This document shows positions 17,019 to 25,657 of a stretch of 64,000 nucleotides of DNA, in pieces; within the stretch, counting starts at the first letter, position 1, and each line of letters begins with the position of its first letter. A program made the position numbers and the translations under genes. A model generated the notes under the pieces. That model saw only the letters and a program-made list of their open reading frames with translations, was not told the DNA's origin and did no database searches. The DNA is from Moraxellaceae bacterium. Its GTDB lineage: Bacteria; Pseudomonadota; Gammaproteobacteria; Burkholderiales; Rhodocyclaceae. The DNA lies in the NCBI GenBank assembly GCA_031119205.1, contig JAVHYF010000016.1:1-64000 (forward strand), read 5' to 3'.

Positions 17019-17621
17019 TCACGGCTTGGCAGCGGTGCCAGCCTGCGGCTTCGACCGCACGATGGAAGATTCGATCCCTTCCGTCGCCAGTCTTGCCCGC
17101 ACCGCTTCGGCATCGCCGAAGGCGGTGAAGGGGCCGACACGTACGCGATGGAAGACGCCCTTGTCGGGCACATCCACTTTCTGCACGCCGGCCTCGATTC
17201 CCATCAACGCAAGACGCGCCTTCAGGTTGTCAGCATCGGAAGGGTCCGTGAACGCGCCGGCCTGCACGAACATGCGTTCCGTGGTGTCGACGGCCGGCTT
17301 GGCCGGTGCCGGCACCGAAGCAGCGTCGCCACCTGGCAGGATCTTGTAGAAGTCGAAGTTCGGCTGCTGGGCCGCGTCACCCGGCTTGCCGGGCAGGGCG
17401 GCCGGGCCGCTGGTCGTCGGCGCGACCGGGACGGGCGCTGGCGTGGCGGTGACGGGTGCCGGCGAGTCGCGCAGTGGCGTGCGGCCGAAGTTGATGTACA
17501 GCGCCACACCCACCGCGATGATGACCCCCAGCACCAGACCCAGCATGACGCCGGTAAGGGTGCTGCCGCGCTGGGCGCGCGGACCGGGGAAAAAGCGGGT
17601 GTGGGAAAACGGATGCAGCAT
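17019..17621 (-). CDS. SPOR-domain cell-division protein, FtsN-like
   Basis: A 200-aa bitopic membrane protein: short cytoplasmic N-terminus, one helix (about 25-46, LTGVMLGLVLGVIIAVGVALYI), a Pro/Ala-rich periplasmic linker, and a C-terminal SPOR domain (about 115-190, MFVQAGAFTDPSDADNLKARLALMGIEAGV and FHRVRVGPFTAFGDAEAVRARL). SPOR domains bind denuded septal peptidoglycan. It precedes dsbA, an order conserved in betaproteobacteria, though the usual upstream argS is replaced here by a carbonic anhydrase gene. Confidence 0.88.
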   Translation of the reverse strand: MLHPFSHTRFFPGPRAQRGSTLTGVMLGLVLGVIIAVGVALYINFGRTPLRDSPAPVTATPAPVPVAPTTSGPAALPGKPGDAAQQPNFDFYKILPGGDAASVPAPAKPAVDTTERMFVQAGAFTDPSDADNLKARLALMGIEAGVQKVDVPDKGVFHRVRVGPFTAFGDAEAVRARLATEGIESSIVRSKPQAGTAAKP

Positions 17622-17708
17622 GCGCGAAACCTCGCGGTCGGAAAGGCGTGCGCGAGTATAACCCTGTGCGCAGGCCCGGCCGGTACGGGGTTTCAGCGCG
17701 TACCGTGC

Positions 17709-18359
17709 TCAGCGCAGGATGTTGTCGACCGCTGCTACGTAGGCGTCGGTGGCGTCGGTATCGCGCGCGACGCTGACTTCCAGGTCGCGCAGGATGCCGT
17801 CGGCCACGCCGTAGATCCAGCCGTGCACCAGCACCTCCTGGCCGCGTGCCCAGGCGTCGCGCAGCACGGTGGTCTCGCAGACGTTGAGCACCTGCTCGGC
17901 CACGTTCAGCTCGCACAGGCGATCGACCTGGGTCGGCAGGTCGTCGATGGCGGCCAGCTTGCCGCGGTACTTGTCGCGCACGTCGGCGACATGACGCAGC
18001 CAGTTGTCGGCGAGGCCGACACGGGTGTCCGTCAGCGCGGCGCGCACACCGCCGCAACCGTAGTGGCCGACCACCAGGATGTGTTTCACCTTCAGCACGT
18101 CCACCGCGAACTGGATGACCGACAGGGCGTTCAGGTCGGCATGCACCACCACGTTGGCGATGTTGCGATGGACGAAGACTTCGCCCGGCATCAGGCCGGT
18201 GATTTCATTGGCCGGCACGCGGCTGTCGGCACAGCCGATCCACAGGTATTCCGGGGCTTGCTGGGTGGCGAGGCGGGAGAAGAACTCCGGGTCGTTGTCG
18301 AGCATGCGCTCGGCCCAGGCGCGGTTGCCCGCAAGCAGTTCGTGAAGGGGACGGTTCAT
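17709..18359 (-). CDS. can: Beta-class carbonic anhydrase
   Basis: Zinc enzyme that interconverts CO2 and bicarbonate in the cytoplasm; 216 aa. The zinc ligands are Cys43 and Asp45 in IGCADSRVPA, and His99 and Cys102 in GHYGCGGVRAAL. The HRNIANVV block is also typical. The start at 18359 (MNRPLHELLAGNRAWAERM) follows AGAGAGCC; longer upstream frames are not supported. Confidence 0.94.
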   Translation of the reverse strand: MNRPLHELLAGNRAWAERMLDNDPEFFSRLATQQAPEYLWIGCADSRVPANEITGLMPGEVFVHRNIANVVVHADLNALSVIQFAVDVLKVKHILVVGHYGCGGVRAALTDTRVGLADNWLRHVADVRDKYRGKLAAIDDLPTQVDRLCELNVAEQVLNVCETTVLRDAWARGQEVLVHGWIYGVADGILRDLEVSVARDTDATDAYVAAVDNILR

Positions 18360-18469
18360 GAAGGCTCTCTCTTTCCTGTCGCCAGTTTTATGGGTGTTGT
18401 GGGCGCTGCGGACGCCATTGTACCTGCGGCACTGCAGCACCGCCGCCAGCAGTGCCTGCCAGCAATGCC

Positions 18470-20467
18470 TTAACCCGGCTTGTTGCCCAGCATCGCGCGC
18501 AGGCTTGCCAGACGCGCCTGCGCGTCCTCCTTGGCGACCGGGGCGGCGTTCTTGCCGCCGCTGAGTTTGAGCCCGTCGCCCATCTCGGCGATGAAGCGCG
18601 AGGCCTCCACGGTGCGCAGTTCGCCCGCGCTCTTGCGGCGTTCGCAGTAAGTGATGGTCAGCGCACGCTGGGCGCGCGTCACACCGACATACATGAGGCG
18701 GCGCTCTTCCTCGATCTTGTCTTCGTCGATGCTGCTCTGGTGCGGCAGCAGGCCCTCTTCCACGCCGACTAGGAACACGTTGGGGAACTCCAGCCCCTTG
18801 CTGGCGTGCAGGGTGGCGAGCTGCACCGCGTCCGCACCCTCCTCGCCTTTGTCCAGCAGGGTGATGAGCGCCACCATCTGGGTCAGTTCCAGCAGGTTCT
18901 TGTCGTCGGCCTCACCCTTGCGGCCCAGCCAGTCCACCAGGTCGCGCACGTTCTTCCACTTGGTCTCGGCCTCGCGGCCTTCGCAGCTTTCCAGCAACCA
19001 GGTCTCGTAGCCGGTTTCGGTGAGCAGCTCTTCCAGCAGGCGGTTGGCCGGCTCCTTGTGGGCGCGGAACTCGATGCGGTTGATGAAGTTGCCGAAGTCG
19101 CGCACCGCTTCCAGCTGACGCGCGTTCACATGCTGCTCGGCGCCCTCCTCGAAGGCGGCGGCGAACAGGCTGATGTGGCGCTGGCCGGCGTAGCGTCCCA
19201 GCGCCTCGATGGTCGCCGCGCCGATGCCGCGCCGCGGCGTGGTGATGGCACGGATGAAGGCGAGGTCGTCATCCGGGTTGGCGATCAGGCGCAGATAGCA
19301 CAGGATGTCCTTGATCTCCGCGCGGTCGAAGAAGCTCTGTCCGCCGGATATGACATACGGGATCTTGTGGTTGCGCAGTTGCTGTTCGATCAGCCGCGCC
19401 TGGTGGTTGCCGCGGTAGAGGATGGCGTAGTCGCTGAACTTGCTGCGCGTCTCGAAGCGGTGCGCGGAGATCTTCATTGCCACCCACTCCGCTTCGTTCT
19501 CGGCATCGCGGCACACGTTGATGGCGATCGCGTCGCCGAGGCCGTGCTCGCTCCACAGCTTCTTCTCGAACAGCTTCTCGTTGTTGCCGATCAGCGTGTT
19601 GGCTGCGCCGAGGATGCGGTTGCTGGAACGGTAGTTCTGCTCCAGCTTGATGAGCTTCAGCTTCGGGTAGTCCACCTGCAGCTGGCGCAGGTTCTCCACG
19701 TCGGCACCACGCCAGGCGTAGATGGCCTGGTCGTCGTCGCCCACCGCGGTAAACGCGCCACGCACGCCGGCCAGCTGGCGCAGCAGCTTGTACTGCGCAC
19801 GATTGGTGTCCTGGTACTCGTCGATCAGCAGGTAGCGCAGCTTGTTCTGCCAGCGCTCCATCGCCTCCGGGTGTTGCTCGAACAGCGTCACCGGCAGGCC
19901 TATGAGATCGTCGAAGTCCACCGCCTGGTAGGCGCGCAGGGTCTGCTCGTAGGCGGGGAAGATCTTCGCCGCGGCGAAAGTGACATCGTCGTTGACGAGC
20001 TTTTCGGCCTCGGCGGGTGTGACCATCGCGTTCTTCCACGACGAGATGGCCCATTGCATCGCCTTGACCCGCGCCTTGTCGGCGTCACCGGCAATCTCGC
20101 CGATGATCTGCAGGATGTCGGAGGAGTCCAGGATGGAGAACTGCGGCTTTAGGCCGGCGAGCTTCGCCTCCTGCCGCACGATGCGCACCCCCAGCGCGTG
20201 GAAGGTGCACACCGTCAGGCCGCTGCCGTAACCACCCTCCAGCAGCTTGCCGACGCGTTCCTGCATCTCGCGTGCGGCCTTGTTGGTGAAGGTGATGGCG
20301 GCGATGTTGCGGGCCTGCATGCCGCACTCCCGCACCATGTAGGCGATCTTCTGCGTGATGACCCGCGTCTTGCCACTGCCCGCGCCGGCCAGCACGAGGC
20401 AGGGGCCGTCGAGGTACTTCACGGCGTCACGCTGGGGCGTGTTGAGGCGGTCGAGCATGGAGGGCAC
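18470..20467 (-). CDS. rep: ATP-dependent DNA helicase Rep (UvrD/Rep family, SF1A)
   Basis: A 665-aa 3'-5' helicase that clears protein blocks and restarts replication forks. Motifs: Q-motif LNTPQRDAV, Walker A GAGSGKT (about 28-34), motif Ia TFTNKAAREM, Walker B LLIDEYQDTN, motif III VGDDDQAIYAWRGA, motif IV QNYRSSNRIL, motif V VQLATLHASKGLEFPNVF and motif VI RRLMYVGVTRAQ. Length and spacing agree with Rep rather than UvrD. It starts at MPSMLDRL or three residues later. Confidence 0.93.
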   Translation of the reverse strand: MPSMLDRLNTPQRDAVKYLDGPCLVLAGAGSGKTRVITQKIAYMVRECGMQARNIAAITFTNKAAREMQERVGKLLEGGYGSGLTVCTFHALGVRIVRQEAKLAGLKPQFSILDSSDILQIIGEIAGDADKARVKAMQWAISSWKNAMVTPAEAEKLVNDDVTFAAAKIFPAYEQTLRAYQAVDFDDLIGLPVTLFEQHPEAMERWQNKLRYLLIDEYQDTNRAQYKLLRQLAGVRGAFTAVGDDDQAIYAWRGADVENLRQLQVDYPKLKLIKLEQNYRSSNRILGAANTLIGNNEKLFEKKLWSEHGLGDAIAINVCRDAENEAEWVAMKISAHRFETRSKFSDYAILYRGNHQARLIEQQLRNHKIPYVISGGQSFFDRAEIKDILCYLRLIANPDDDLAFIRAITTPRRGIGAATIEALGRYAGQRHISLFAAAFEEGAEQHVNARQLEAVRDFGNFINRIEFRAHKEPANRLLEELLTETGYETWLLESCEGREAETKWKNVRDLVDWLGRKGEADDKNLLELTQMVALITLLDKGEEGADAVQLATLHASKGLEFPNVFLVGVEEGLLPHQSSIDEDKIEEERRLMYVGVTRAQRALTITYCERRKSAGELRTVEASRFIAEMGDGLKLSGGKNAAPVAKEDAQARLASLRAMLGNKPG

Positions 20468-20757
20468 AGCCAGGGCGGGAAACGACCTGCGATTTTAGCC
20501 CACGGCAGGGAACTGCCCGGACTTGCTACCAGCGAGGTGAATGACTCGTGAGGCAGAGATTCCAGCCACATTTTCTGACATTTTCAGCACCCGACAATTT
20601 GGCGCCTTCGATGTTTATGGTGATTGTCACGACCAACGGTCCGGTGTCCGAACGAACTCCGTAAAGCCTTGTGCCGTCTATGTTTTACAGAGCATCGAGG
20701 GTGGAATTCTTCGCTGCCGGACACCGCTCGTCGTCATGCTCATGTACTAAGGGTCAC

Positions 20758-20777
20758 CCTGCCTCAAGGCAGGTTTT
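20758..20777 (+). terminator. Terminator-like hairpin upstream of the 20826 gene
   Basis: CCTGCC and GGCAGG pair around a TCAA loop and are followed by TTTT. The stem is only six pairs. It could end a transcript from the preceding intergenic region or attenuate the gene at 20826. Confidence 0.4.
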
Positions 20778-20791
20778 ACCCTGCCGCAATC

Positions 20792-20807
20792 TGTGACAGA
20801 TTTCACG
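20792..20807 (+). promoter_or_regulatory. CRP/Vfr-like site
   Basis: TGTGA, six bases (CAGATT), TCACG. This is one base from the CRP consensus. It lies only 18 bases before the ATG at 20826, so if functional it would more likely repress or mark a second promoter than activate. Confidence 0.35.
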
Positions 20808-20825
20808 CAGCGCCAGGAGGAGCAA

Positions 20826-21314
20826 ATGTCCCAAGAGTCGTTCGAACCGGGTGCCATTCCCCGCAAGTCCCACGCCGGCGCCCAGGCATTACTCGTGCGC
20901 GATGGCAGCCTCAGTCCCGCGCTGCGCCGCCTGCTGCTGCTGACCGATGGCCGCCGCACCGTATTCACGCTGTCGCAGTTATTGCCCGACCACGACGTTG
21001 CCGCGTTGCTCGCCAGGCTGTCTGAGCTCGGCATGCTCGACGACGGTCGCAGCGAACGCCCGGCGAAGGCGCCGGTGATCGACGAACTGCCCGACGGCTG
21101 GGAGACAGCCTCCGAATTCATGATGTCGCGCGCCCGTGAAAGCCTGGGGGTTGCGGCAGCGGACGTGATTGACCGCATCGAGCACGCCGACAGCCCGGAT
21201 GCCGCACGCGAGGCGATGAGCCAGTGGTATCGCGCCCTGCGCGGCTCCCGCAATGGTCGCGACCATGCCGACGAGGACAGGGTGAAGGTGGTCGCCATGC
21301 TCGGCCGCGGTTGA
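20826..21314 (+). CDS. Hypothetical cytoplasmic protein
   Basis: A 162-aa acidic protein without signal peptide or membrane helix. The first half has LSPALRRLLLLTDGRRTVFTLSQLLPDHDVAALLARLSELGMLDDG, a pattern like a winged-helix module of the type found before PatA-like or DUF4388 domains. The second half, RARESLGVAAADVIDRIEHADSPDAAREAMSQWYRALR, is helical. AGGAGGAG precedes the ATG. It is monocistronic, with a strong terminator 17 bp after the stop. Function unknown. Confidence 0.75.
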   Translation: MSQESFEPGAIPRKSHAGAQALLVRDGSLSPALRRLLLLTDGRRTVFTLSQLLPDHDVAALLARLSELGMLDDGRSERPAKAPVIDELPDGWETASEFMMSRARESLGVAAADVIDRIEHADSPDAAREAMSQWYRALRGSRNGRDHADEDRVKVVAMLGRG

Positions 21315-21330
21315 TGCTCCACCCGACGTG

Positions 21331-21358
21331 AAAAGCCCGGCATGGCCGGGCTTTTTTG
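21331..21358 (+). terminator. Rho-independent terminator
   Basis: AAAAGCCCGGC, ATG loop, GCCGGGCTTTTTT: a GC-rich 7-bp core extended by A-T pairs and ended by a T run. It closes the gene at 20826 and, read in reverse, also serves the leftward DUF1697 gene. Confidence 0.9.
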
Positions 21359-21417
21359 TCTGTGCTCGTGTCTGTGCTGGTGCCTGAACTCCTGTTTCAC
21401 GCGCCTCGCATGGCGCG

Positions 21418-21933
21418 TCACGCGGCCGCACACTTCCCGACCGTGCCCAGCGTACGTGTGGTCATCGCCTTGCCCAGGCTGCGCTCCAGCACGTTCATGA
21501 AACCGGGATCCGCCTCGTCCGGCACGTAGAACGCGAAAGCCTCGCTGTGTTCGACTTGCAGCAGTGCGGCCCCTGTGCGCTTGATGGGCAGGTCCAGTCG
21601 TCCTTCGAATGGTTGCTTCAGGAGGACAAGAATGCGTTTGGCATTCTCCGGCAGTGCGAAGGCCGCGAATGGATCGGATGCGATGAGTGATTGCAGGTGG
21701 CGGGACGGCCGCACGATGGTGTGGAACGTCCGGCCCAGGTACTGCTGCATGGCCTCCTCCGCCTGCTTCTCCAGCACCGGAACGATGTCCGGCTCTGCGG
21801 AGAATGCGACGTTGCCGCTGGACAGCAAGGTCTTCACATCCTCGAAGCCCGCCTGCTCGAAGCAGCGCCTCAGTTCGGGCATCCGGCAGTTCATCGGGCT
21901 GACGCCGCGCAGGAAGGCGACGTAGCGGGTCAT
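21418..21933 (-). CDS. DUF1697 family protein
   Basis: A 171-aa protein beginning MTRYVAFLRGVSPMNCRMPELRRCFEQAGFEDVKTLLSSGNVAFSA, the diagnostic DUF1697 N-terminus (normally FLRGINVGG-like, here with SPMN). The end HTRTLGTV-like TTRTLGTVGKCAAA fits too. The biochemical role is unknown. No signal peptide. It sits between the terminator at 21331 and the LysE gene. Confidence 0.85.
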   Translation of the reverse strand: MTRYVAFLRGVSPMNCRMPELRRCFEQAGFEDVKTLLSSGNVAFSAEPDIVPVLEKQAEEAMQQYLGRTFHTIVRPSRHLQSLIASDPFAAFALPENAKRILVLLKQPFEGRLDLPIKRTGAALLQVEHSEAFAFYVPDEADPGFMNVLERSLGKAMTTRTLGTVGKCAAA

Positions 21934-22042
21934 GAGTGGCTCTCTCGTTCTGGCCGGCAGCGGGGTGTGGCCGACCTGAACTGCTCTGCCTGCCATTTCA
22001 TGCGCGGTGTCCGGCAGAAGGCGGTGCCCGCGTGCATCGCGC

Positions 22043-22669
22043 CTAAGCCTGTCTGCTCAAGGCCAGGCGACACGCGAGCAGCACGAACACCGTGCCTGCA
22101 AGGCGGTTGATCGCGACCTGTGCGCCCGCGGACCTCATGAGCCAGGTGCCGATGCGGCTCGCGCCCCACGCGATGCCGCTGAAGATGACGAATGCGGTGA
22201 CCATGAAGACGAGGCCCAGCGTAATGAGCTGGATGTAGCTCGCGCCGCGGGCGGGATCGACGAACTGCGGCAGGAATGCCAGGAAGAAGATCGCGACCTT
22301 GGGGTTGGTCACGTTCATGAGGATGCCGCGCAGGTAGAGCGATCTCGCGCTCACATGGTCCCCGCCTGAGGCCAGCGTTTGTGCGCCCGCACGGAATGCC
22401 TGCCAGGCGAGATACAGCAGATAGGCAGCACCGACGAGCTTGAGCGCGGTGAATGCGAGGGTAGACGTTGCAAGCAGCGCCGCGACTCCCAGTGCAACTG
22501 CGGCGATGTGCACGAGAAGCCCTGTGCATAGCCCGAGCGTCACGCAGACCCCGGCCTTGCGCCCATGCATTGCCGACTGGGTGAGTACGAAAAGGTTGTC
22601 GGGTCCGGGAGAAATCGCCAGGGCTGCCGACGCGGCAACGAACAGGAGCAGGACATCGATCGGGATCAT
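22043..22669 (-). CDS. LysE/RhtB-family amino-acid exporter
   Basis: A 208-aa inner-membrane protein with about six helices. It has the family N-terminus FVAASAALAISPGPDNLFVLTQSAMHGRKAGVCVTLGLCTG, and GAAYLLYLAWQAFRAG and GILMNVTNPKVAIFFLAFLPQF. The family exports amino acids such as threonine, homoserine or lysine; the substrate is not evident. It begins 28 bp after lutC, so it may share its transcript. Confidence 0.92.
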   Translation of the reverse strand: MIPIDVLLLFVAASAALAISPGPDNLFVLTQSAMHGRKAGVCVTLGLCTGLLVHIAAVALGVAALLATSTLAFTALKLVGAAYLLYLAWQAFRAGAQTLASGGDHVSARSLYLRGILMNVTNPKVAIFFLAFLPQFVDPARGASYIQLITLGLVFMVTAFVIFSGIAWGASRIGTWLMRSAGAQVAINRLAGTVFVLLACRLALSRQA

Positions 22670-22697
22670 GTGCTGGTCCGGATATGCGGTGCTCTGC

Positions 22698-23441
22698 TCA
22701 GCCCACCAGCAAGACGTGCAGCCGCCGCGGCCCATGCGCGCCGAGCTGGATGGTCTGCTCGATGTCACCGGTGCGCGACGGCCCCGCGATGAGGTTCACC
22801 GCGCGTGGCATGCCGCCATGGTTGCGCAGGCTGGCCCAGGCGTCTTCCAGGTGGGGGACGATGTCCTGCCGGTGCAGCACGACGATGTGGTCGTCCGGCA
22901 CGAAGTTGTGGGTGGTCGGCGTATCCGGGCCGGCGCCCAGCAGCACGCTGCCGGTCTCGGCGACGCCGAGGCGGGCGAGGCTGACGGCGACGGCTTCGTT
23001 GCGTCGTGCGGCGCCGGTGTGCAGCTGGATGGGCGAGGGCCAGAACAGGGCAGCGAGCGGATCGCTCACCGCGATGTGGGTAGGCAGGCAATGCGTCTGC
23101 AGGTGCTGCGCCACGGCTGCCGGTACGTCAGAGAGATCGGTCAGGGTCTGCACGGTGGCGGCGCGACGGGTGATGCGCTGGATGAACAGTTCTGCAAGCT
23201 CACCGTTCAATGCCGGGCGCGGGTGTCGCGGCGCATGGCTGACGCGTTCCGCCAGCGCGGCGCGTGCTGCCGGTTGCAGGGGGCCGCGCGACAGCTCGGT
23301 GGCGATGTTGTCGAGGATGAGATCGCGGCTGACGCCCAGCTGGTACAGCGGCTTCTTCGACACACGCTGCTTCCACGGAAACAGACGTTCGAGGAAAGTC
23401 GGGCGGTCGTCCACCGGGCCGAACTGCGGAGGCTTGCTCAT
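22698..23441 (-). CDS. lutC: Lactate utilisation protein LutC
   Basis: A 247-aa LutC/YkgG-family subunit of the LutABC L-lactate dehydrogenase complex. The C-terminal core shows ETGSVLLGAGPDTPTTHNFVPDDHIVVLHRQDIVPHLEDAW and the family ending MPRAVNLIAGPSRTGDIEQTIQLGAHGPRRLHVLLVG. The N-terminal 100 residues are more variable. It overlaps lutB by 4 bp (ATGA). The complex oxidises L-lactate to pyruvate through Fe-S clusters. Confidence 0.93.
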   Translation of the reverse strand: MSKPPQFGPVDDRPTFLERLFPWKQRVSKKPLYQLGVSRDLILDNIATELSRGPLQPAARAALAERVSHAPRHPRPALNGELAELFIQRITRRAATVQTLTDLSDVPAAVAQHLQTHCLPTHIAVSDPLAALFWPSPIQLHTGAARRNEAVAVSLARLGVAETGSVLLGAGPDTPTTHNFVPDDHIVVLHRQDIVPHLEDAWASLRNHGGMPRAVNLIAGPSRTGDIEQTIQLGAHGPRRLHVLLVG

Positions 23442-24844
23442 GCGCGCTTGCTCCGCGGAACCTGTGACAGGAAGGTGCTGCCGGCCGGTGCGGGCAGGTC
23501 GCGGCTTTGCGTCCAGCCTTCGGCGAAGGGCAGCTTGTGCACACGACGTTTCGGGCCGCCGAGTCGGGCCAGCGTCGTCGTCGCCAGTTTCTCGGCGATG
23601 CGGTACAGCCAGGGCTGGCTGGCGACGAAGCGCCACACGGCCAGTGCGTGACGTTGCAGGCGCGGGCCCATGCGTTCCACGTGCTGCAGGTGGCGCAGCT
23701 CACGCAGCATTTCGGGCAGCGGGATCTTCACCGGGCACACGCTCTGGCAGCGGCCGTTCAACGTGCAGGCATTGGGCAGGTCGTAGCTGTCCTTGAGGCC
23801 CTGGTAGATCGGGGTCAGCACGGCGCCCATCGGGCCGGGGTACACCCAGCCGTAGGCGTGGCCGCCGACGCTGCCGTACACCGGGCAGTGGTTCATGCAG
23901 GCGCCGCAGCGGATGCAGCGCAGCATCTTGCGGAAGCGGCTGCCCAGCATCTGGCTGCGGCCGTTGTCCACCAGCACCACGTGGTATTCCTCGGGGCCGT
24001 CCGGGTCGCCGGCGCGGCGCGGACCGGTGGACAGCGTGGTGTAGGTCTCGGTGTCCTGGCCGGTGGCGCTGCGCGCGAGAAGGCGCAGGAAGACCGGCAG
24101 ATCGTCCAGCGAGGGCAGCACGCGCTCGATGCCGCTGGTGACGATGTGCACGCGTGGCAGGGTCTGCGTGAGGTCACCATTGCCTTCGTTGGTGACGATA
24201 ACGCTGGTGCCGGTCTCGGCGATCAGGAAGTTGCCGCCGGTGATGCCGACGTCGGCGCGGAAGAACTTGTCGCGCAGCATCTCGCGCGCCTCGGTCACCA
24301 GCTCGGCCACCGTTTCCTTGCGGGCGCGGCCGTGGTGTTCGGCGAACAGCGCGGTGACCTGCTCCCGGGTCTTGTGCAGGGCCGGGCCGACGATGTGCGA
24401 GGGTGGCTCCTTGGCGAGCTGGATGATGTACTCGCCGAGATCGGTTTCCACCACCTCGTAGCCAGCGGCGATCAGCGCGTCGTTGAGGCCGATCTCCTCG
24501 CTGACCATGCTCTTGCCCTTGGTGATGACCTTGGCATCCGCGGCGCGACAGATGTCGACGATGATGCGCTGCGCTTCCTCGTCGCTGTGCGCCCAGTGCA
24601 CCTTGCCGCCGGCTGCGACCACCGCTTGCTCGTAGCGCTGCAGGTAGTAGTCGAGGTGGTCCAGCACGTGGTCCTTGATCTGCGCCGCCGTATCGCGCAG
24701 CTGCTCGAACTCGGGCAGCGCTTCGACCGCGGCTTCGCGATGGCCGATGAAGCCGACGCGGGAGCGCGCCAGCGCCGTGCGCAGGCGCTCGTCGTGCAGG
24801 GCGACGACTGCGGCTTGTTTGAAGCGTGGCGTCTCGAAGCGCAT
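23438..24844 (-). CDS. lutB: Lactate utilisation iron-sulfur protein LutB
   Basis: A 468-aa subunit carrying two [4Fe-4S] clusters: CIRCGACMNHCPVYG and CTLNGRCQSVCPVKIPL. The N-terminal half is the LUD domain with SKSMVSEEIGLN-like KGKSMVSEEIGLNDAL, VGITGGNFLIAETGTSVIVTNEGNG and HIVTSGIERVLPSLDD. Length is normal. It overlaps lutA by 1 bp and lutC by 4 bp, so translation of the three is coupled. Confidence 0.95.
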   Translation of the reverse strand: MRFETPRFKQAAVVALHDERLRTALARSRVGFIGHREAAVEALPEFEQLRDTAAQIKDHVLDHLDYYLQRYEQAVVAAGGKVHWAHSDEEAQRIIVDICRAADAKVITKGKSMVSEEIGLNDALIAAGYEVVETDLGEYIIQLAKEPPSHIVGPALHKTREQVTALFAEHHGRARKETVAELVTEAREMLRDKFFRADVGITGGNFLIAETGTSVIVTNEGNGDLTQTLPRVHIVTSGIERVLPSLDDLPVFLRLLARSATGQDTETYTTLSTGPRRAGDPDGPEEYHVVLVDNGRSQMLGSRFRKMLRCIRCGACMNHCPVYGSVGGHAYGWVYPGPMGAVLTPIYQGLKDSYDLPNACTLNGRCQSVCPVKIPLPEMLRELRHLQHVERMGPRLQRHALAVWRFVASQPWLYRIAEKLATTTLARLGGPKRRVHKLPFAEGWTQSRDLPAPAGSTFLSQVPRSKRA

Positions 24845-25626
24845 CAGCCGGCCTTGCCTTTCCCGGCATCCTCGCCGCCCAGGCCGGGGCCATCGGCCAT
24901 GCCGGCCAGCACTTCAGCGGCGTGGAAGACGCGCAGGGCCTTGCCTTCGCGTGCGGCGCGACCGGCGATGTTCATCAGGCAGCCGAGGTCGCCACCCAGC
25001 ACGGTGTCGGCACCGGTGCTGGCGATGTCGGCCAGCTTGTCGTCGACGATACGGGTGGAGATTTCCGGGTACTTCACGCAGAAGGTGCCGCCGAAACCAC
25101 AGCACACCTCGGGGTCCCGCATCTCCTTCAACTGCAGGCCGCGCACCATGGCCAGCAGTTCGCGCGGCTGCTGCTTCACGCCGAGCTCGCGCAGGCCGGA
25201 GCAGGAGTCGTGGTAGGTGGCGGTGCCGTCGAAGGCCACGTCGTCCAGCTTCAGGCCGCGTACGTCGAGCAGGAAGGAGATCAGCTCGTGCGCCTTGGCG
25301 GCCAGCGCTTCGGCACGGCGGCGCCAGTCCGGCTCGTCGTCGAACAGCCGCGGATAGTCCTTGCGGATCGTCGCCATGCAGGAGCCGGACGGACCCACGA
25401 CATAGTCATAACGCTCGAACTGGCGGATCACCTGCTTCGCCAGCACGCGGGTGCCGTCGAAGTCGCCACTGTTGTAGGCCGGCTGCCCGCAGCAGGTCTG
25501 CGCGGTGGGCACCTCCACCACGCAGCCGGCAAGCTCCAGCAGGTGCAGCGTGGCGTGGCCCAGGTTGGGGCGGAAGACGTTCATCAGGCAGGTGGCGAAG
25601 AGGCCGACCCGGGGAGCTTCGGTCAT
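24844..25626 (-). CDS. lutA: Lactate utilisation protein LutA (CCG-domain oxidoreductase subunit)
   Basis: A 260-aa subunit with two CCG (cysteine-rich) domains of heterodisulfide-reductase type: TAQTCCGQPAYNSGD early and DPEVCCGFGGTFCVKYPEIS late, together with HDSCSGLRELG. The start MTEAPRVGLFATCLMNVF at 25626 is the usual LutA beginning; longer frames are not supported. It follows the DUF1631 gene by 31 bp and leads lutB and lutC. Confidence 0.94.
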   Translation of the reverse strand: MTEAPRVGLFATCLMNVFRPNLGHATLHLLELAGCVVEVPTAQTCCGQPAYNSGDFDGTRVLAKQVIRQFERYDYVVGPSGSCMATIRKDYPRLFDDEPDWRRRAEALAAKAHELISFLLDVRGLKLDDVAFDGTATYHDSCSGLRELGVKQQPRELLAMVRGLQLKEMRDPEVCCGFGGTFCVKYPEISTRIVDDKLADIASTGADTVLGGDLGCLMNIAGRAAREGKALRVFHAAEVLAGMADGPGLGGEDAGKGKAG

Positions 25627-25657
25627 CGTGTGGTTCGAGGTTGGATCCGGAATGGGC

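Larger units (their letters stand above)
20468..20825. other. Intergenic region, lower GC, with hairpin and CRP-like site
   Basis: About 360 bases with visibly more A and T than the neighbours. It holds the hairpin at 20758-20777, the TGTGA-N6-TCACG site at 20792-20807 and an 11-bp palindrome GTGATTGTCAC at 20620-20630. No protein frame is convincing. A small RNA ending at the hairpin is possible but unproven. Confidence 0.4.
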
